From Metabacillus crassostreae (GTDB taxonomy: Bacteria; Bacillota; Bacilli; Bacillales; Bacillaceae): a stretch of 64,000 bases of DNA. A model generated the notes under the pieces. That model searched no databases. It was not told the DNA's origin and saw only the letters and a program-made list of their open reading frames with translations. Below are positions 20,857-30,074 of this stretch, piece by piece; the stretch's first letter is position 1; the number at the start of each line of letters is the position of its first letter. The translations under genes and the position numbers were made by a program. Where the stretch lies: NCBI RefSeq assembly GCF_016908395.1, contig NZ_JAFBDU010000003.1, forward strand, positions 186,001 through 250,000, in the 5' to 3' direction.

Positions 20857-21773
20857 GTTGTTACACTTCTTTCAGTTAATAATTGCTGACCACTTTTATT
20901 AAGAATTTGTTGAACAGTACCAGGTCCTTCTTTTCTAGTTAATTCCATATACCGATCAAATACGTGAGCATCGAATAATGGCTTTAAGCTTGGACGATTT
21001 CTTAACTCACTCATTTTATATCCATGTACTGTGACAAATAATTGAACACCAGCATGAACAGCCTCTAATACCGATTCAGCATCTTCAATTGTCCCTATTT
21101 CATCAACAATCAAAACGTCTGGACTCATAGAACGAATCATCATCATCATCCCTTCCGCTTTAGGACAGGCGTCAAGTACATCGACACGTTCACCAAGCTG
21201 ATGCTGTGGAACACCTTTTACACAGCCTGCAATTTCAGATCTTTCATCAATAATTCCCACTTTTTTTGAATCAATCTCTTTATAGCCGCTGCTGATTAAT
21301 CGGGCAAAATCCCTTAGCATAGTCGTTTTCCCAGTTTGTGGAGGACCAATGATTAACGTATTCAACCACCTTTGTTCATAAAGAAAGGGAACATATTTAT
21401 CTGCGATCCCTATCTTTTGTTTAGCAATTCTTATATTAAAGGACGTCACATCTCGAATTGCTTTAACTCGTCCATTCTCAGTAATGACTCTTCCAGAAAG
21501 GCCAACACGATGTCCACCACGAACTGTTATATAGCCCTTTTTCAACTCATCCTCAAGTGTGTAAATTGAATAATGACTTAATTCGTTTAGTAAATTCATT
21601 GAATCTTCATATGTCACAACATATGAAAGAAACACAGGATTTCCAACAATTGTAACCTCCACCCTTTTCATCACACGTATTCGTATTTCCTCGATACGCT
21701 GTAAACTAGCAGGATGTATTTTTTTTATTTCGTTACTAATTGATTCTGGAAGCATTTCAATTATTTCTTTCAT
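20853..21773 (-). CDS. spoIIIAA: Stage III sporulation ATPase SpoIIIAA
   Basis: Secretion-type ATPase that powers or assembles the mother-cell to forespore channel. The 306-residue product has Walker A GPPQTGKTTMLR (about residue 143), Walker B VLIVDEIGTIEDAE and TVHGY, typical of the GspE/R3H-associated subgroup. ATG at 21773 follows AGGGGGAAGCTTT and gives MKEIIEMLPESI, the family start; a longer frame runs upstream into the promoter. Confidence 0.96.
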   Translation of the reverse strand: MKEIIEMLPESISNEIKKIHPASLQRIEEIRIRVMKRVEVTIVGNPVFLSYVVTYEDSMNLLNELSHYSIYTLEDELKKGYITVRGGHRVGLSGRVITENGRVKAIRDVTSFNIRIAKQKIGIADKYVPFLYEQRWLNTLIIGPPQTGKTTMLRDFARLISSGYKEIDSKKVGIIDERSEIAGCVKGVPQHQLGERVDVLDACPKAEGMMMMIRSMSPDVLIVDEIGTIEDAESVLEAVHAGVQLFVTVHGYKMSELRNRPSLKPLFDAHVFDRYMELTRKEGPGTVQQILNKSGQQLLTERSVTT

Positions 21774-21808
21774 AAAGCTTCCCCCTATTAACCAATTCGT
21801 TACTATCA

Positions 21809-21836
21809 ATGTATGCATGCTTGGCCACATTCATGA
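21809..21836 (-). promoter_or_regulatory. Candidate sigma-E promoter of the spoIIIA operon
   Basis: On the minus strand TCATGAA (21830-21836), 13 bases, then CATACATT (21809-21816), which agrees with the sigma-E -10 CATACANT and approximates the -35. It is 36 bp before the spoIIIAA start. B. subtilis spoIIIA is sigma-E dependent, supporting the call. Confidence 0.65.
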
Positions 21837-21865
21837 CTTAAATGTCAGGAAGTTTTTCTTATAAC

Positions 21866-22147
21866 CTATTTATAAATTCCAAATAAAATAAAAAACACAC
21901 CTAGTCCAATAAATAGTAGTTTTGCATATGATAGTTGATCAGCAATATGAAAAATACCAATTGTCATTGTTACGATAAAAATAACTGGTCCAACAATCGC
22001 GAGTAAGGAATTAATTGTTACCGCCTTTTTAACATCATTAAATACAAGCATCAAAATTGCTGCTGTTAATTCGATAGATGCAGATAAAATTCGAAGTCCA
22101 GCCATAGTTAAAACAGTAGAATCAAAATGTCCGAAAAAACGTTTCAT
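21866..22147 (-). CDS. yqhV: YqhV family membrane protein (DUF2619)
   Basis: A 93-residue protein with three hydrophobic helices, matching YqhV, the gene found upstream of spoIIIAA in bacilli. Landmarks are DSTVLTMAGLRILSASIELTAA, VGPVIFIVTMTIGI and YAKLLFIGLGVFFIL. ATG at 22147 follows a GGAGGA site and agrees with the family start MK-F-G; the frame extends upstream without conserved content. Function unknown. Confidence 0.9.
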   Translation of the reverse strand: MKRFFGHFDSTVLTMAGLRILSASIELTAAILMLVFNDVKKAVTINSLLAIVGPVIFIVTMTIGIFHIADQLSYAKLLFIGLGVFFILFGIYK

Positions 22148-22375
22148 AGTCTCCTCCTTAACGATACAGTTTTTACACCATATGCGTTTGGAAAGGAATT
22201 TAGACAAGTATTTGTAAATGAAAGTGTTGAGGGATGAATAATTTATTCTTTGAAGTAGTGATGTTTCTGAAATGGAAAATAACAAGTGAGGAAAAAATTA
22301 TTATATTGGAGGTGTTTTAAGAGTTTAAGCTGCTTTGATTCAGTTTTTTATATAATATAGTTAAACTTAAAAACT

Positions 22376-22507
22376 AGTTCGTTTCATTTCGCTGCAGACT
22401 CAAGATTCGCCGGGGAGGAAGTCAAGCCTCCTCGCTGCGCCTGTGAGGTCTCGACCTTTCCTTTACCTCCCCCTGGAGTCAAGTGTCTTACGCTCCATTC
22501 CACTAAT
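22376..22507. repeat. GC-rich palindromic intergenic repeat, copy 3
   Basis: Begins AGTTCGTTTCATTTCGCTGC and ends with GGAGTCAAGTGTCTTACGCTCC, with the shared core GGGGAGGAAGTCAAGCCTCC / GAGGTCTCGACCTTTCC. It lies between yqhV and efp; the rest of this 845-bp gap shows no gene. Confidence 0.8.
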
Positions 22508-22870
22508 TTCTTTGTACCTTAAATTCCTTATAAATAGGTTATTGGGGTACTTCAAATTCAAATCGATAATTGAAAACTTTTAACTATTTTTTCGACTTTT
22601 AATAGACATAGGACGTATGTGTGCACTCAATAATATATATTCATTAGTTAACTGGGCATTTCCATTCATCTTACACAATATGATCACCAACTATTGAATT
22701 ATCTTATCTTGCTAACTTTAGGTTGTTTTAATTAGTATCAATAAATAACTATAGTTTTCCATTTGTTTTAGCACATAGTTCCATTTGTTCAACAAGCTTT
22801 TTCACACTAAGAAACTGTTTGTTAATTACAAATAGGAAATTTTTAAAAATCCCAATACGTTGAATTATCA

Positions 22871-22916
22871 ACAAAAAAAGCGCGAATTCGGATGTGAATT
22901 CGCACTTTTTTTGTTG
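22871..22916 (-). terminator. Terminator downstream of efp
   Basis: GCGAATTC and GAATTCGC around GGATGT, extended by A and T tracts and a CAACA/TGTTG outer pairing. The stem is efficient in either direction. It lies about 80 bp beyond the efp stop. Confidence 0.85.
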
Positions 22917-22992
22917 GGATTTACTTTTTTGTAACTCTACTCGGAAACAGTTACGTTTTCCTGGTATCGCTTTTTTCTATCAAAAAATTTAA

Positions 22993-23550
22993 TTACGCAC
23001 GTGAAACATATGAAGCTTCAGATGTGTTAATAATTAGACGGTCACCTTGGTTGATGAAAAATGGAACTTGAACTGTTAAGCCAGTTTCTACTGTAGCTGG
23101 TTTCGTACCACCTGAAGCAGTATCACCTTTGATTCCTGGCTCAGTTTCTGTTACTTCTAATTCAACTGTGTTTGGTAATTCAACTCCTAGAGTTTCTGTA
23201 CCAAACATAACAATTTGAACTTCCATATTTTCTTTTAAGAATTTTAACTCATACTCAATTTGTGATGAGTTTAATTCGATTTGGTCGTATGTTTCTGTAT
23301 CCATGAAAGCATGTTGATCACCATTTGCATATAAATACTGCATTCTACGTGTTTCGATTTGAGCTTTTGCTACTTTTTCTCCAGCACGGAATGTTTTTTC
23401 TTGAACAGCACCTGTACGTAGGTTACGAAGTTTAGAACGAACAAAAGCTGCCCCTTTACCTGGTTTTACATGTTGGAAATCCATTACTCGCCAAATACCG
23501 TTATCTACTTCAATTGTTAATCCTGTACGAAAATCGTTAACTGAAATCAT
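22993..23550 (-). CDS. efp: Translation elongation factor P
   Basis: Relieves ribosome stalling at polyproline stretches. The 185-residue product has the three-domain EF-P layout: N-terminal KOW-like domain with the modification loop [12 protein letters not shown] (Lys at about 32), then two OB domains, with the signature [26 protein letters not shown]. It follows papA and aroQ, the usual yqhS-papA-efp group. Confidence 0.98.
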   Translation of the reverse strand: MISVNDFRTGLTIEVDNGIWRVMDFQHVKPGKGAAFVRSKLRNLRTGAVQEKTFRAGEKVAKAQIETRRMQYLYANGDQHAFMDTETYDQIELNSSQIEYELKFLKENMEVQIVMFGTETLGVELPNTVELEVTETEPGIKGDTASGGTKPATVETGLTVQVPFFINQGDRLIINTSEASYVSRA

Positions 23551-23687
23551 TAAAAAAATCCTCCTAAAAATAGCTGAATAAGAGATTAAGAATTAGTTCT
23601 TAAAACCTTAATTTCTTTTTTATATGCCTGCTCTTGTCAACCTTAGAGCTTAAACATATTCTATATGTAAAGAACATGTCTTCCATA

Positions 23688-24749
23688 TTACAAAATTATT
23701 AGATCCTTTGGTGAATGTGATAATGACTCATTACCTGTTTCTGTAATGACAGTATCATCTTCAATTCTTACCCCACCAAGGCCTGCTACATATATCCCAG
23801 GCTCTACTGTAACAACCATTCCTGTTTCGAGAATAGTGTCTGATTTAAAAGAAAGAGCTGGACCTTCATGTACTTCCATACCTAGTCCATGACCTGTGGA
23901 ATGACCGAAGTATTCTCCATATCCTTGTTCTTTTATATAATCACGTGTTAATGCATCAGCTTCTTTTCCAGTTATGCCTGGTTTGATCCCATTCATTCCT
24001 CGTAATTGTGCTTCTAGCACTGTTGCATATATTTTCTTTAGTTCATCAGATGGATCTCCCACAGCAAATGTACGAGTAATATCAGAGCAATAACCTTTAT
24101 AGTATGCACCAAAATCCAATGTAACAAAATCACCTTTTTCTATTTCCTTATCACTTGCAACTCCATGTGGTAAAGCAGAGCGATAACCTGATGCTACAAT
24201 AATGTCAAATGACGAAGAAACTGCACCATTTTTTCTCATGAAAAATTCAAGTTCGTTAGCTACATCGATTTCTTTTATACCAGCTTTAACGAAGGTTAAG
24301 ATATGCTTAAAAGCAGCATCTGCTATTTCGGTTGCTTCCTTTAATATCTTAATCTCTGCAGGTGACTTAATCAAGCGTAACTTTTCCACAGCACCTGATA
24401 CAGGAATAAACTCAAGATTTTTCAATGCGTTATAGTATAAAGAATATGACTGATATGTAAGGTGATCTTGCTCAAATCCTAGCTTTTTGATACCCATCTT
24501 TTCAACTATTACAGCAGCTTCATCAATAATTGACCCTTTATGCTCAACAATTTCAAATCCGTCAATTTCTTTTGCAGCTTGTTCAGTATAGCGAAAATCT
24601 GTAATAAATACAGCACGGTCTTCTGATATAACAGCAATTCCTGCAGTTCCTGTAAAACCTGTCATATATCTTCTATTATAATTGCTTGTAATTAATAATC
24701 CATCAACCGATAATTCTTTAAAGCGATTTCGTAGTTTTTCGAGCTTCAT
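23688..24749 (-). CDS. papA: Xaa-Pro aminopeptidase-type M24 peptidase
   Basis: M24 metallopeptidase removing N-terminal residues next to proline. The 353-residue product has a creatinase-type N-domain (about 1-125) and a pita-bread catalytic domain with metal ligands in LDFGAYYKGYCSDITRTF, HSTGHGLGMEVHE, VTVEPGIYV and VRIEDDTVIT. It is one base after aroQ and upstream of efp, so the three are probably one transcript. It corresponds to yqhT of B. subtilis by position and size. Confidence 0.94.
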   Translation of the reverse strand: MKLEKLRNRFKELSVDGLLITSNYNRRYMTGFTGTAGIAVISEDRAVFITDFRYTEQAAKEIDGFEIVEHKGSIIDEAAVIVEKMGIKKLGFEQDHLTYQSYSLYYNALKNLEFIPVSGAVEKLRLIKSPAEIKILKEATEIADAAFKHILTFVKAGIKEIDVANELEFFMRKNGAVSSSFDIIVASGYRSALPHGVASDKEIEKGDFVTLDFGAYYKGYCSDITRTFAVGDPSDELKKIYATVLEAQLRGMNGIKPGITGKEADALTRDYIKEQGYGEYFGHSTGHGLGMEVHEGPALSFKSDTILETGMVVTVEPGIYVAGLGGVRIEDDTVITETGNESLSHSPKDLIIL

Positions 24750-24750
24750 C

Positions 24751-25188
24751 TTATTTTCCTCCTCGTTGTTCTTTTAAAGCTAACATTGCCAGCTCATAGC
24801 CCTTAAAGCCTAATCCAACAATTTGGCCTATAGTAACTGGAGCTGTTACTGATGTGTGGCGGAAATCCTCTCTTGCATGAACATTTGATATATGTACTTC
24901 TATTGTTGGGATGTGTACACTTGCTATAGCATCACGAATCGCATAACTATAATGAGTAAATGCTCCTGGATTAATGATAATTCCTTCATACTGATCATTA
25001 GCTTCGTGAATCGCATCAATCAAGTCTCCTTCATGATTAGACTGAAAACACGAAACATCTATACCTTCTACATCTCCAAAAACCAATAACTGCTGTTCTA
25101 GATCTGTTAGTGTTTTTGAGCCATACACACCTGGTTCCCTCACACCTAATCGGTTAAGGTTTGGCCCATTTATTACGATAATTCTCAT
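24751..25188 (-). CDS. aroQ: Type II 3-dehydroquinate dehydratase
   Basis: Dehydrates 3-dehydroquinate to 3-dehydroshikimate in the shikimate pathway. The 145-residue product has the type II landmarks INGPNLNRLGVREPGVYG (with catalytic Tyr), FQSNHEGDLIDAIHEA, INPGAFTHYSYAIRDA and EVHISNVHAREDFRH (catalytic His). ATG at 25188 with GAGGTG eight bases upstream is preferred over GTG at 25197, which overlaps that site. Confidence 0.96.
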   Translation of the reverse strand: MRIIVINGPNLNRLGVREPGVYGSKTLTDLEQQLLVFGDVEGIDVSCFQSNHEGDLIDAIHEANDQYEGIIINPGAFTHYSYAIRDAIASVHIPTIEVHISNVHAREDFRHTSVTAPVTIGQIVGLGFKGYELAMLALKEQRGGK

Positions 25189-25287
25189 CAACTTCACACC
25201 TCATTTCTAAAACCAATATGTTAATAACCAATTTAGAGCAATTTCTTTTCCATAAGCTATGTTAAAGCTTAATGTTGATTTTTAGCA

Positions 25288-25452
25288 CTTTGTTGATTGG
25301 GGGTGAATATATGAGACTCCTGCTTAGAGAAGCGTGTCAAAGGGTGACCCCACAGGCGCGCAGCTTACGAGGAGGCTCCCGGACCTAGGAAAAAACGAAC
25401 TGCTTTTTTTCCCGGGAAAGCGAATGCCTGTAACGGAAATCAACAACAAAGT
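25288..25452. repeat. GC-rich palindromic intergenic repeat, copy 4 (divergent)
   Basis: Bounded by inverted arms ACTTTGTTGATT and AATCAACAACAAAGT. The interior contains GAGACTCCTGC, CCCCACAGGCGCGC, GAGGAGGCTCCCGG and AAAGCGAATGCCTGTAACGG, a divergent, rearranged relative of the other copies. It separates aroQ from yqhR. Confidence 0.65.
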
Positions 25453-25470
25453 TTAACAGAGCCTTTCCAT

Positions 25471-25505
25471 AAAAAAATAGAATGTTCATCACATGAACAT
25501 TCTAT
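25471..25505 (-). terminator. Terminator of yqhR
   Basis: AGAATGTTCAT / ATGAACATTCT hairpin with a CAC loop, followed on the minus strand by a run of seven U (plus-strand AAAAAAA at 25471). Confidence 0.85.
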
Positions 25506-25538
25506 CATAATCCGTCACTGTCATACTACGTTTTCCCT

Positions 25539-26069
25539 TTAGCTTTCAGTACTTGTTTGAAATTCATTATAATCAAAAGAAATGGAATAACCGACGAAAA
25601 CACCATATAAAATATAGAAACAGACAGTCGTTACAACTGTACCTCGAGGTAATTCAAAAACAGTATCTAAATTAGGAAATATAGGGTTTAATATGAAGAA
25701 GACAAGTGCCCATAGAGCTGCTCCAAACGCAATTCCCACCCACATAGATTGAAACCTTTTCAAAATTGCATAATAAACTAAAGCAACTCCAATTGACACG
25801 ACTCCAATTAAAACAATGCTAATGATGTTTCCTAGTGTACCTTCCTTCCAATCTCCCAATGCAAAAGGTTGAAGAATAAGATTTGGGCTAACTTCAGTAA
25901 AATTCAAAAAATAAGCCAAATATGCTAACGTGCTCCAAAACACGCCTCCGATAAAGCCAATAGAGATGACTTTACCCATAGCTGAGGCGGGCTGCTCCTG
26001 TTTGTTTTGCTCAAGTTTAGGGTTATCTTTCGTTTTTGGTTCTTCAGTTTGATCTTTTTTATCCGTCAT
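25539..26069 (-). CDS. yqhR: YqhR-like membrane protein
   Basis: A 176-residue protein with a charged N-terminal tail (Lys/Glu/Gln-rich, residues 1-30) and four predicted transmembrane helices (about 32-55, 73-97, 105-128, 140-165). The ORF position, between aroQ and divergent yqhQ, matches yqhR of B. subtilis. No catalytic motif is visible and the function is unknown. Confidence 0.85.
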   Translation of the reverse strand: MTDKKDQTEEPKTKDNPKLEQNKQEQPASAMGKVISIGFIGGVFWSTLAYLAYFLNFTEVSPNLILQPFALGDWKEGTLGNIISIVLIGVVSIGVALVYYAILKRFQSMWVGIAFGAALWALVFFILNPIFPNLDTVFELPRGTVVTTVCFYILYGVFVGYSISFDYNEFQTSTES

Positions 26070-26385
26070 CTTGTAACACCTCCATTAATTACTATGTCCA
26101 TTTTTCTAATTGAGCATGTTACGAATGAACTTTTTTATAGCATCTAAATTTAAATGTCTAGTTATTAAAAGCGTGGGCATAATGTAAATAAAGGAATGTT
26201 TACCAACCATTTGAAATATCTATATAAGCACCTAATCTTACTTAAATTAACTTAATATTATCAACTTTAAACATCTCTCTAGAGGTTTCTGTCTAAATTC
26301 TGTATTATAGAGATAATGGTTAAAATTATTTTTAACGTTAGTTATTTAAAATGAGAATTAGAATAGATAGGTAGGTTGGTGTCAG

Positions 26386-27336
26386 ATGTCAAATCAAAAT
26401 AAGCCCGCATATGGTGGGCAAGCTGTTATTGAAGGAGTTATGTTTGGTGGCAAACATCATTATGTAACAGCAATTCGCAGAAATGATGAATCCATTGATT
26501 ATTTTCATGTACCTAGAAAAAAGCAAAATGCATTATCAAAATTAAAGAAGATTCCTTTCTTACGTGGAATTGTTGCAATCATTGAAGCTAGTGCTAATGG
26601 ATCGAAGCATTTAAATTTCTCAACTGAAAGATTTGAAGTCAATCCAGAAGAAGATGAGCAAATAATAGAAGAAAAAAAGAAAAATGATTCAAAGCTATCA
26701 ATGTGGTTAGGCATTGCAGCTGTTGGGGTTTTATCATTTTTCTTTGGAAAAGTCATTTTCACACTACTACCTGTTTTTCTAGCAGAATTTTTACGACCTC
26801 TAGTACCGTCAGATTTTGGGCAAATCGCAGTCGAAGGCGCTTTCAAACTATTATTATTACTAGCATATATATATGCTATCTCCTTTACACCATTAATTAG
26901 ACGTGTTTTTCAATATCATGGTGCAGAACATAAAGTAATAAATGCTTATGAAAGTAACTTATCTCTAACTGTCGAAAACGTACAGAGTAGCTCTCGTTTA
27001 CATTACAGATGTGGCAGTAGCTTTATCCTATTTACTGTTATTGTTGGTGTATTTGTTTATACATTAGTCCCAACTGAACCATTATGGTCAAGGGTTGTTA
27101 ATCGTTTAGCTTTAATCCCTGTAGTACTCGGAATTTCCTTTGAAGTTTTACAGCTTACGAACAAGGTTCGTGATCTTCCTGTATTACGATTTTTAGGCTA
27201 TCCTGGATTATGGTTACAATTATTAACAACAAAAGAACCAACGAATGACCAAGTTGAGGTAGCAATCGCTAGCTTTAATGAACTTTTACGTATGGAAAAA
27301 GAGACAGAAACAGCATCTTCTGAACAAATTGTTTAA
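26386..27336 (+). CDS. yqhQ: YqhQ family membrane protein (DUF1385)
   Basis: A 316-residue membrane protein of the DUF1385 family. The N-terminal GGQAVIEGVMFGG, the central FQYHGAEHKVINAYE and the RLHYRCGSSFILF motif identify it. Hydrophobic segments lie at about 105-130, 145-170, 215-240 and 245-265. It is first gene of a short plus-strand unit divergent from yqhR. The biochemical role is not established from the sequence. Confidence 0.93.
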   Translation: MSNQNKPAYGGQAVIEGVMFGGKHHYVTAIRRNDESIDYFHVPRKKQNALSKLKKIPFLRGIVAIIEASANGSKHLNFSTERFEVNPEEDEQIIEEKKKNDSKLSMWLGIAAVGVLSFFFGKVIFTLLPVFLAEFLRPLVPSDFGQIAVEGAFKLLLLLAYIYAISFTPLIRRVFQYHGAEHKVINAYESNLSLTVENVQSSSRLHYRCGSSFILFTVIVGVFVYTLVPTEPLWSRVVNRLALIPVVLGISFEVLQLTNKVRDLPVLRFLGYPGLWLQLLTTKEPTNDQVEVAIASFNELLRMEKETETASSEQIV

Positions 27337-27378
27337 CTTCAACATTTGTTGACTGGTATCCTTATTGGAGGTGGTTTT

Positions 27379-27756
27379 ATGAATCGACGTATGAATGGAT
27401 TTGTCTTGGTTATCATTTCATTAGGTATAATAGGTGTAATTACAACATTAGTATCAGATCCATTATGGCTATTGAAACAAATCGCTATTTATGCAGTTTT
27501 AGCTGGTGCTATTTATCTAATTTATCGCCTTTTTATGAAAAAGCGAATGGGAAAAGAAAATACTTCCTATGCGAAAGCAGTTAAACAATCAAAAAAACGC
27601 TATGATGATCGTAATACCCGTGGTTCAAATATTAAAAATATTTCACAAGTAAAAAGATCATCAAAAACCTCAACAATTAAGAAGAAGAAACAGCCATCAC
27701 ATTTAACCGTAATCGAAGGAAAAAAAGGCAAAAAGAAAAATCGAGCATTTTTCTAA
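27379..27756 (+). CDS. yqhP: YqhP-like small membrane protein with basic tail
   Basis: A 125-residue protein with two N-terminal transmembrane helices (about residues 6-24 and 32-52) and a long Lys/Arg/Ser-rich C-terminal tail that looks disordered and possibly nucleic-acid or membrane-surface binding. ATG at 27379 follows GGAGGTGGTTTT. Its last four bases overlap the convergent yqhO stop. It follows yqhQ as in B. subtilis; function unknown. Confidence 0.82.
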   Translation: MNRRMNGFVLVIISLGIIGVITTLVSDPLWLLKQIAIYAVLAGAIYLIYRLFMKKRMGKENTSYAKAVKQSKKRYDDRNTRGSNIKNISQVKRSSKTSTIKKKKQPSHLTVIEGKKGKKKNRAFF

Positions 27757-28643
27757 TACGTCCACGTATTTAGAAATTTGTTTGTTCGACTCCTCCCTAG
27801 CTCAATTAGAGCTAGTTTTTTTTGTTCGTTCAATTCAAATTCAGTAGTTACAATGTCATCGACTGGAATAAACACAATATCCTTTTCATGACGACTAGAT
27901 ATATGTCTTCCATCATGCGCTTCTTTCATCGTTTCAAATAAAGCTCCATACATATCAATAGCATTTGATATTTTCTTTTTTGTTCGATCTTTTTCACTTG
28001 AGCTAAGCTTAATACCAAGCACAGGCCGTGTTCTTTTATAAGACTTTTCAGATTGGTAAAATAGCCAAATAGGAAAATTACTAAGCACACCACCATCACA
28101 TACTATATTAACACCAGATGAAGTAGTCAGCTTTACCGGCTCAAAAAAATAAGGTAAACTACAGCTCATTCGAATCGCTCTCGCAACCGAAAACGAAGCT
28201 GGATTTATACCATAATCCACAAGATCATCTGGTAAAACAATTAACCGTCCATTGGTCAAATCTGAAGCAACGACTCTTAAGCTTCCCGGAGGAATATCTG
28301 CAAAAGTAGAAATTCCTTTGTCCTTAAGCTTTGATATAAGCCACTCCTCAAGTTTAACTCCTCGATATAACCCTAAATTCCAATAAAGAGAAATCCATTC
28401 AGTAAAAGGGAGCGACAATAAGGATTTACGCTTATCTAAAAATGTTTTTAAATCAATTTCATCCACTAACTCGAGTATTTCATCACTTGTATATCCTGCA
28501 ATAATAAACGAGGCGACGATTGAACCAGCACTTGTTCCAGCAAGACGTTTAAATGTAAAGCCGCGTTTTTCTATTTCCTTATAAGCACCAATAAGCGCAA
28601 AGCCTTTAATTCCACCGCCTGAGAAAACACCATCAATATACAT
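27753..28643 (-). CDS. yqhO: Patatin-like phospholipase YqhO
   Basis: Predicted acyl hydrolase of the patatin family. The 296-residue product has the oxyanion loop GGGIKGFALIGA (about 9-20), the nucleophile elbow GTSAGS (about 40) and the catalytic Asp in the DGG motif (about 188, VCDGGVLSNFPI). ATG at 28643 follows GAGGGGGGAGAG and gives MYIDGVFSGGG. It is convergent with yqhP, overlapping by four bases, with no room for a separate terminator. Confidence 0.93.
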   Translation of the reverse strand: MYIDGVFSGGGIKGFALIGAYKEIEKRGFTFKRLAGTSAGSIVASFIIAGYTSDEILELVDEIDLKTFLDKRKSLLSLPFTEWISLYWNLGLYRGVKLEEWLISKLKDKGISTFADIPPGSLRVVASDLTNGRLIVLPDDLVDYGINPASFSVARAIRMSCSLPYFFEPVKLTTSSGVNIVCDGGVLSNFPIWLFYQSEKSYKRTRPVLGIKLSSSEKDRTKKKISNAIDMYGALFETMKEAHDGRHISSRHEKDIVFIPVDDIVTTEFELNEQKKLALIELGRSRTNKFLNTWTY

Positions 28644-28860
28644 CCATCTCTCCCCCCTCTTATATAGTGTAAGTACTCTAGTTAGAAAATAGACCATTAA
28701 GGAGCTATTATAGGATGCTTAAGGCTATTCAAAACGGCACACAATGTAACTGTCATTGCAGGATTTAAACCAAATGTGATTTTAAAAAGAGGCTGTGACA
28801 TAATTAAAGAAATCATACAAAAAGACGAATAAACCTAACTTCAGTTACGCTGTAAGAAAC

Positions 28861-28998
28861 AAGTTCGTTCCATTTCGCTGCAGACACTCGCTTTCCACTG
28901 GGAGGAAGCTGTGCCTCCTCAGCTACGCTTGTGGGGTCTCAGCCTTTCCTCTAGTCCCGTAGGAGTCGAGTGTCTTCCGCTCCATTCCACTAGTTCTT
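28861..28998. repeat. GC-rich palindromic intergenic repeat, copy 5
   Basis: Begins AAGTTCGTTCCATTTCGCTG, contains CAGACACTCGCTTTCC, GGGAGGAAGC, TGTGGGGTCTCAGCCTTTCC and GGAGTCGAGTGTCTTCCGC, and ends CTCCATTCCACTAGTTCTT. The two ends are imperfect inverted copies. It lies between yqhO and the appC end, with no gene in the rest of that gap. Confidence 0.85.
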
Positions 28999-29041
28999 AA
29001 AATTGTATGCACAATTAAAAAATCTATCGAAGACAGCAAAT

Positions 29042-29100
29042 AAAAACCCGAAATATTAGGTGAATGATTAATTGAAATATCACCTAATATTTCGGGTTTA
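29042..29100 (-). terminator. Terminator of the app operon
   Basis: Long arms AACCCGAAATATTAGGTGA and TCACCTAATATTTCGGGTT (19 bp) surround an AT-rich loop, with A and T flanks on both sides. It lies 57 bp past the appC stop. Confidence 0.85.
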
Positions 29101-29156
29101 TCTTTAGCTTAAATACTTATGTCCTAGTGCCTTCATGATTTTTATCACATTCAATA

Positions 29157-30053
29157 TTACTGCTTCATTTTAGGGTCTAAAACATCTCTTAGACCATCTC
29201 CCATTAAATTAAATCCTAGCACAGTTAACATAATCGCAAGGCCAGGAAAGAATAGGGTCCATGGAGCTTGAACGAGATATTGTTTTGAATCTGATAGCAT
29301 TTTTCCCCATTCTGGAGTTGGCGCTTGTGCCCCTAAACCTAAAAATCCAAGTGCTGCCGCTTCAATAATGGCAGTAGCAATCGCTAATGTTGCTTGAACA
29401 ATAATCGGTGTCATGCTGTTAGGCAAGATATGTCTAAATAATATTCTAGCATCTCTCATCCCTACAGCTCTAGCAGATAATATGTATTCCTCCTGCTTAA
29501 CACTTAAAACCTTCGAACGAACAAGACGTCCAAAATTTGGAATATTAATAATAGCAATTGCAATCAAAGCATTTTGCAAGGATGGACCAAGTATTGCTAC
29601 AACTGCTATTGCAAGCAAAATACTAGGAAACGCTAACATAATATCAAATATTCGAGAAATGATCGCATCCACCCATTTGCCATAATATCCTGCGATGATG
29701 CCTAGTATTGTTCCAAAAATTGCAGAGCCTAGCACAGAGAAAAATCCTACCCATAGAGATATTCTTGCACCATATAAAATTCTTGATAAGATATCTCGTC
29801 CGAAATCATCTGTTCCTAGCCAATGCTCACTTGAAGGAGCTAATAAACGTTTGGATAATTCTTGGTCCTTAAAACCATATGGAGCAATTAAAGGTGCTAT
29901 AATGGCAAGGATGATAAAAAATATAACAATTCCTAAGCCAACAACAGCTAATTTATTTTTACAAAACGCCTGCCATGCCTCTTTCCATGGTGGTGTAACA
30001 CTTTCCTCAATTTGCGGAGGCACACTTTGAGTGTTTTTTGCTAACTCAGCCAT
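29157..30053 (-). CDS. appC: Oligopeptide ABC importer permease (AppC/OppC type)
   Basis: Second membrane permease of a peptide importer. The 298-residue product has a cytoplasmic N-terminal tail, an initial helix (about 35-55) and five further helices. The binding-protein-dependent transport signature AARAVGMRDARILFRHILPNSMTPIIV (shown in part: SARAVGMRDARILFRHILPN) and C-terminal GLRDVLDPKM mark the DppC/OppC/AppC group. It is last of five genes in appD-F-A-B-C order. Confidence 0.93.
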   Translation of the reverse strand: MAELAKNTQSVPPQIEESVTPPWKEAWQAFCKNKLAVVGLGIVIFFIILAIIAPLIAPYGFKDQELSKRLLAPSSEHWLGTDDFGRDILSRILYGARISLWVGFFSVLGSAIFGTILGIIAGYYGKWVDAIISRIFDIMLAFPSILLAIAVVAILGPSLQNALIAIAIINIPNFGRLVRSKVLSVKQEEYILSARAVGMRDARILFRHILPNSMTPIIVQATLAIATAIIEAAALGFLGLGAQAPTPEWGKMLSDSKQYLVQAPWTLFFPGLAIMLTVLGFNLMGDGLRDVLDPKMKQ

Positions 30054-30074
30054 TTCAATCCCCCCTTATCTACG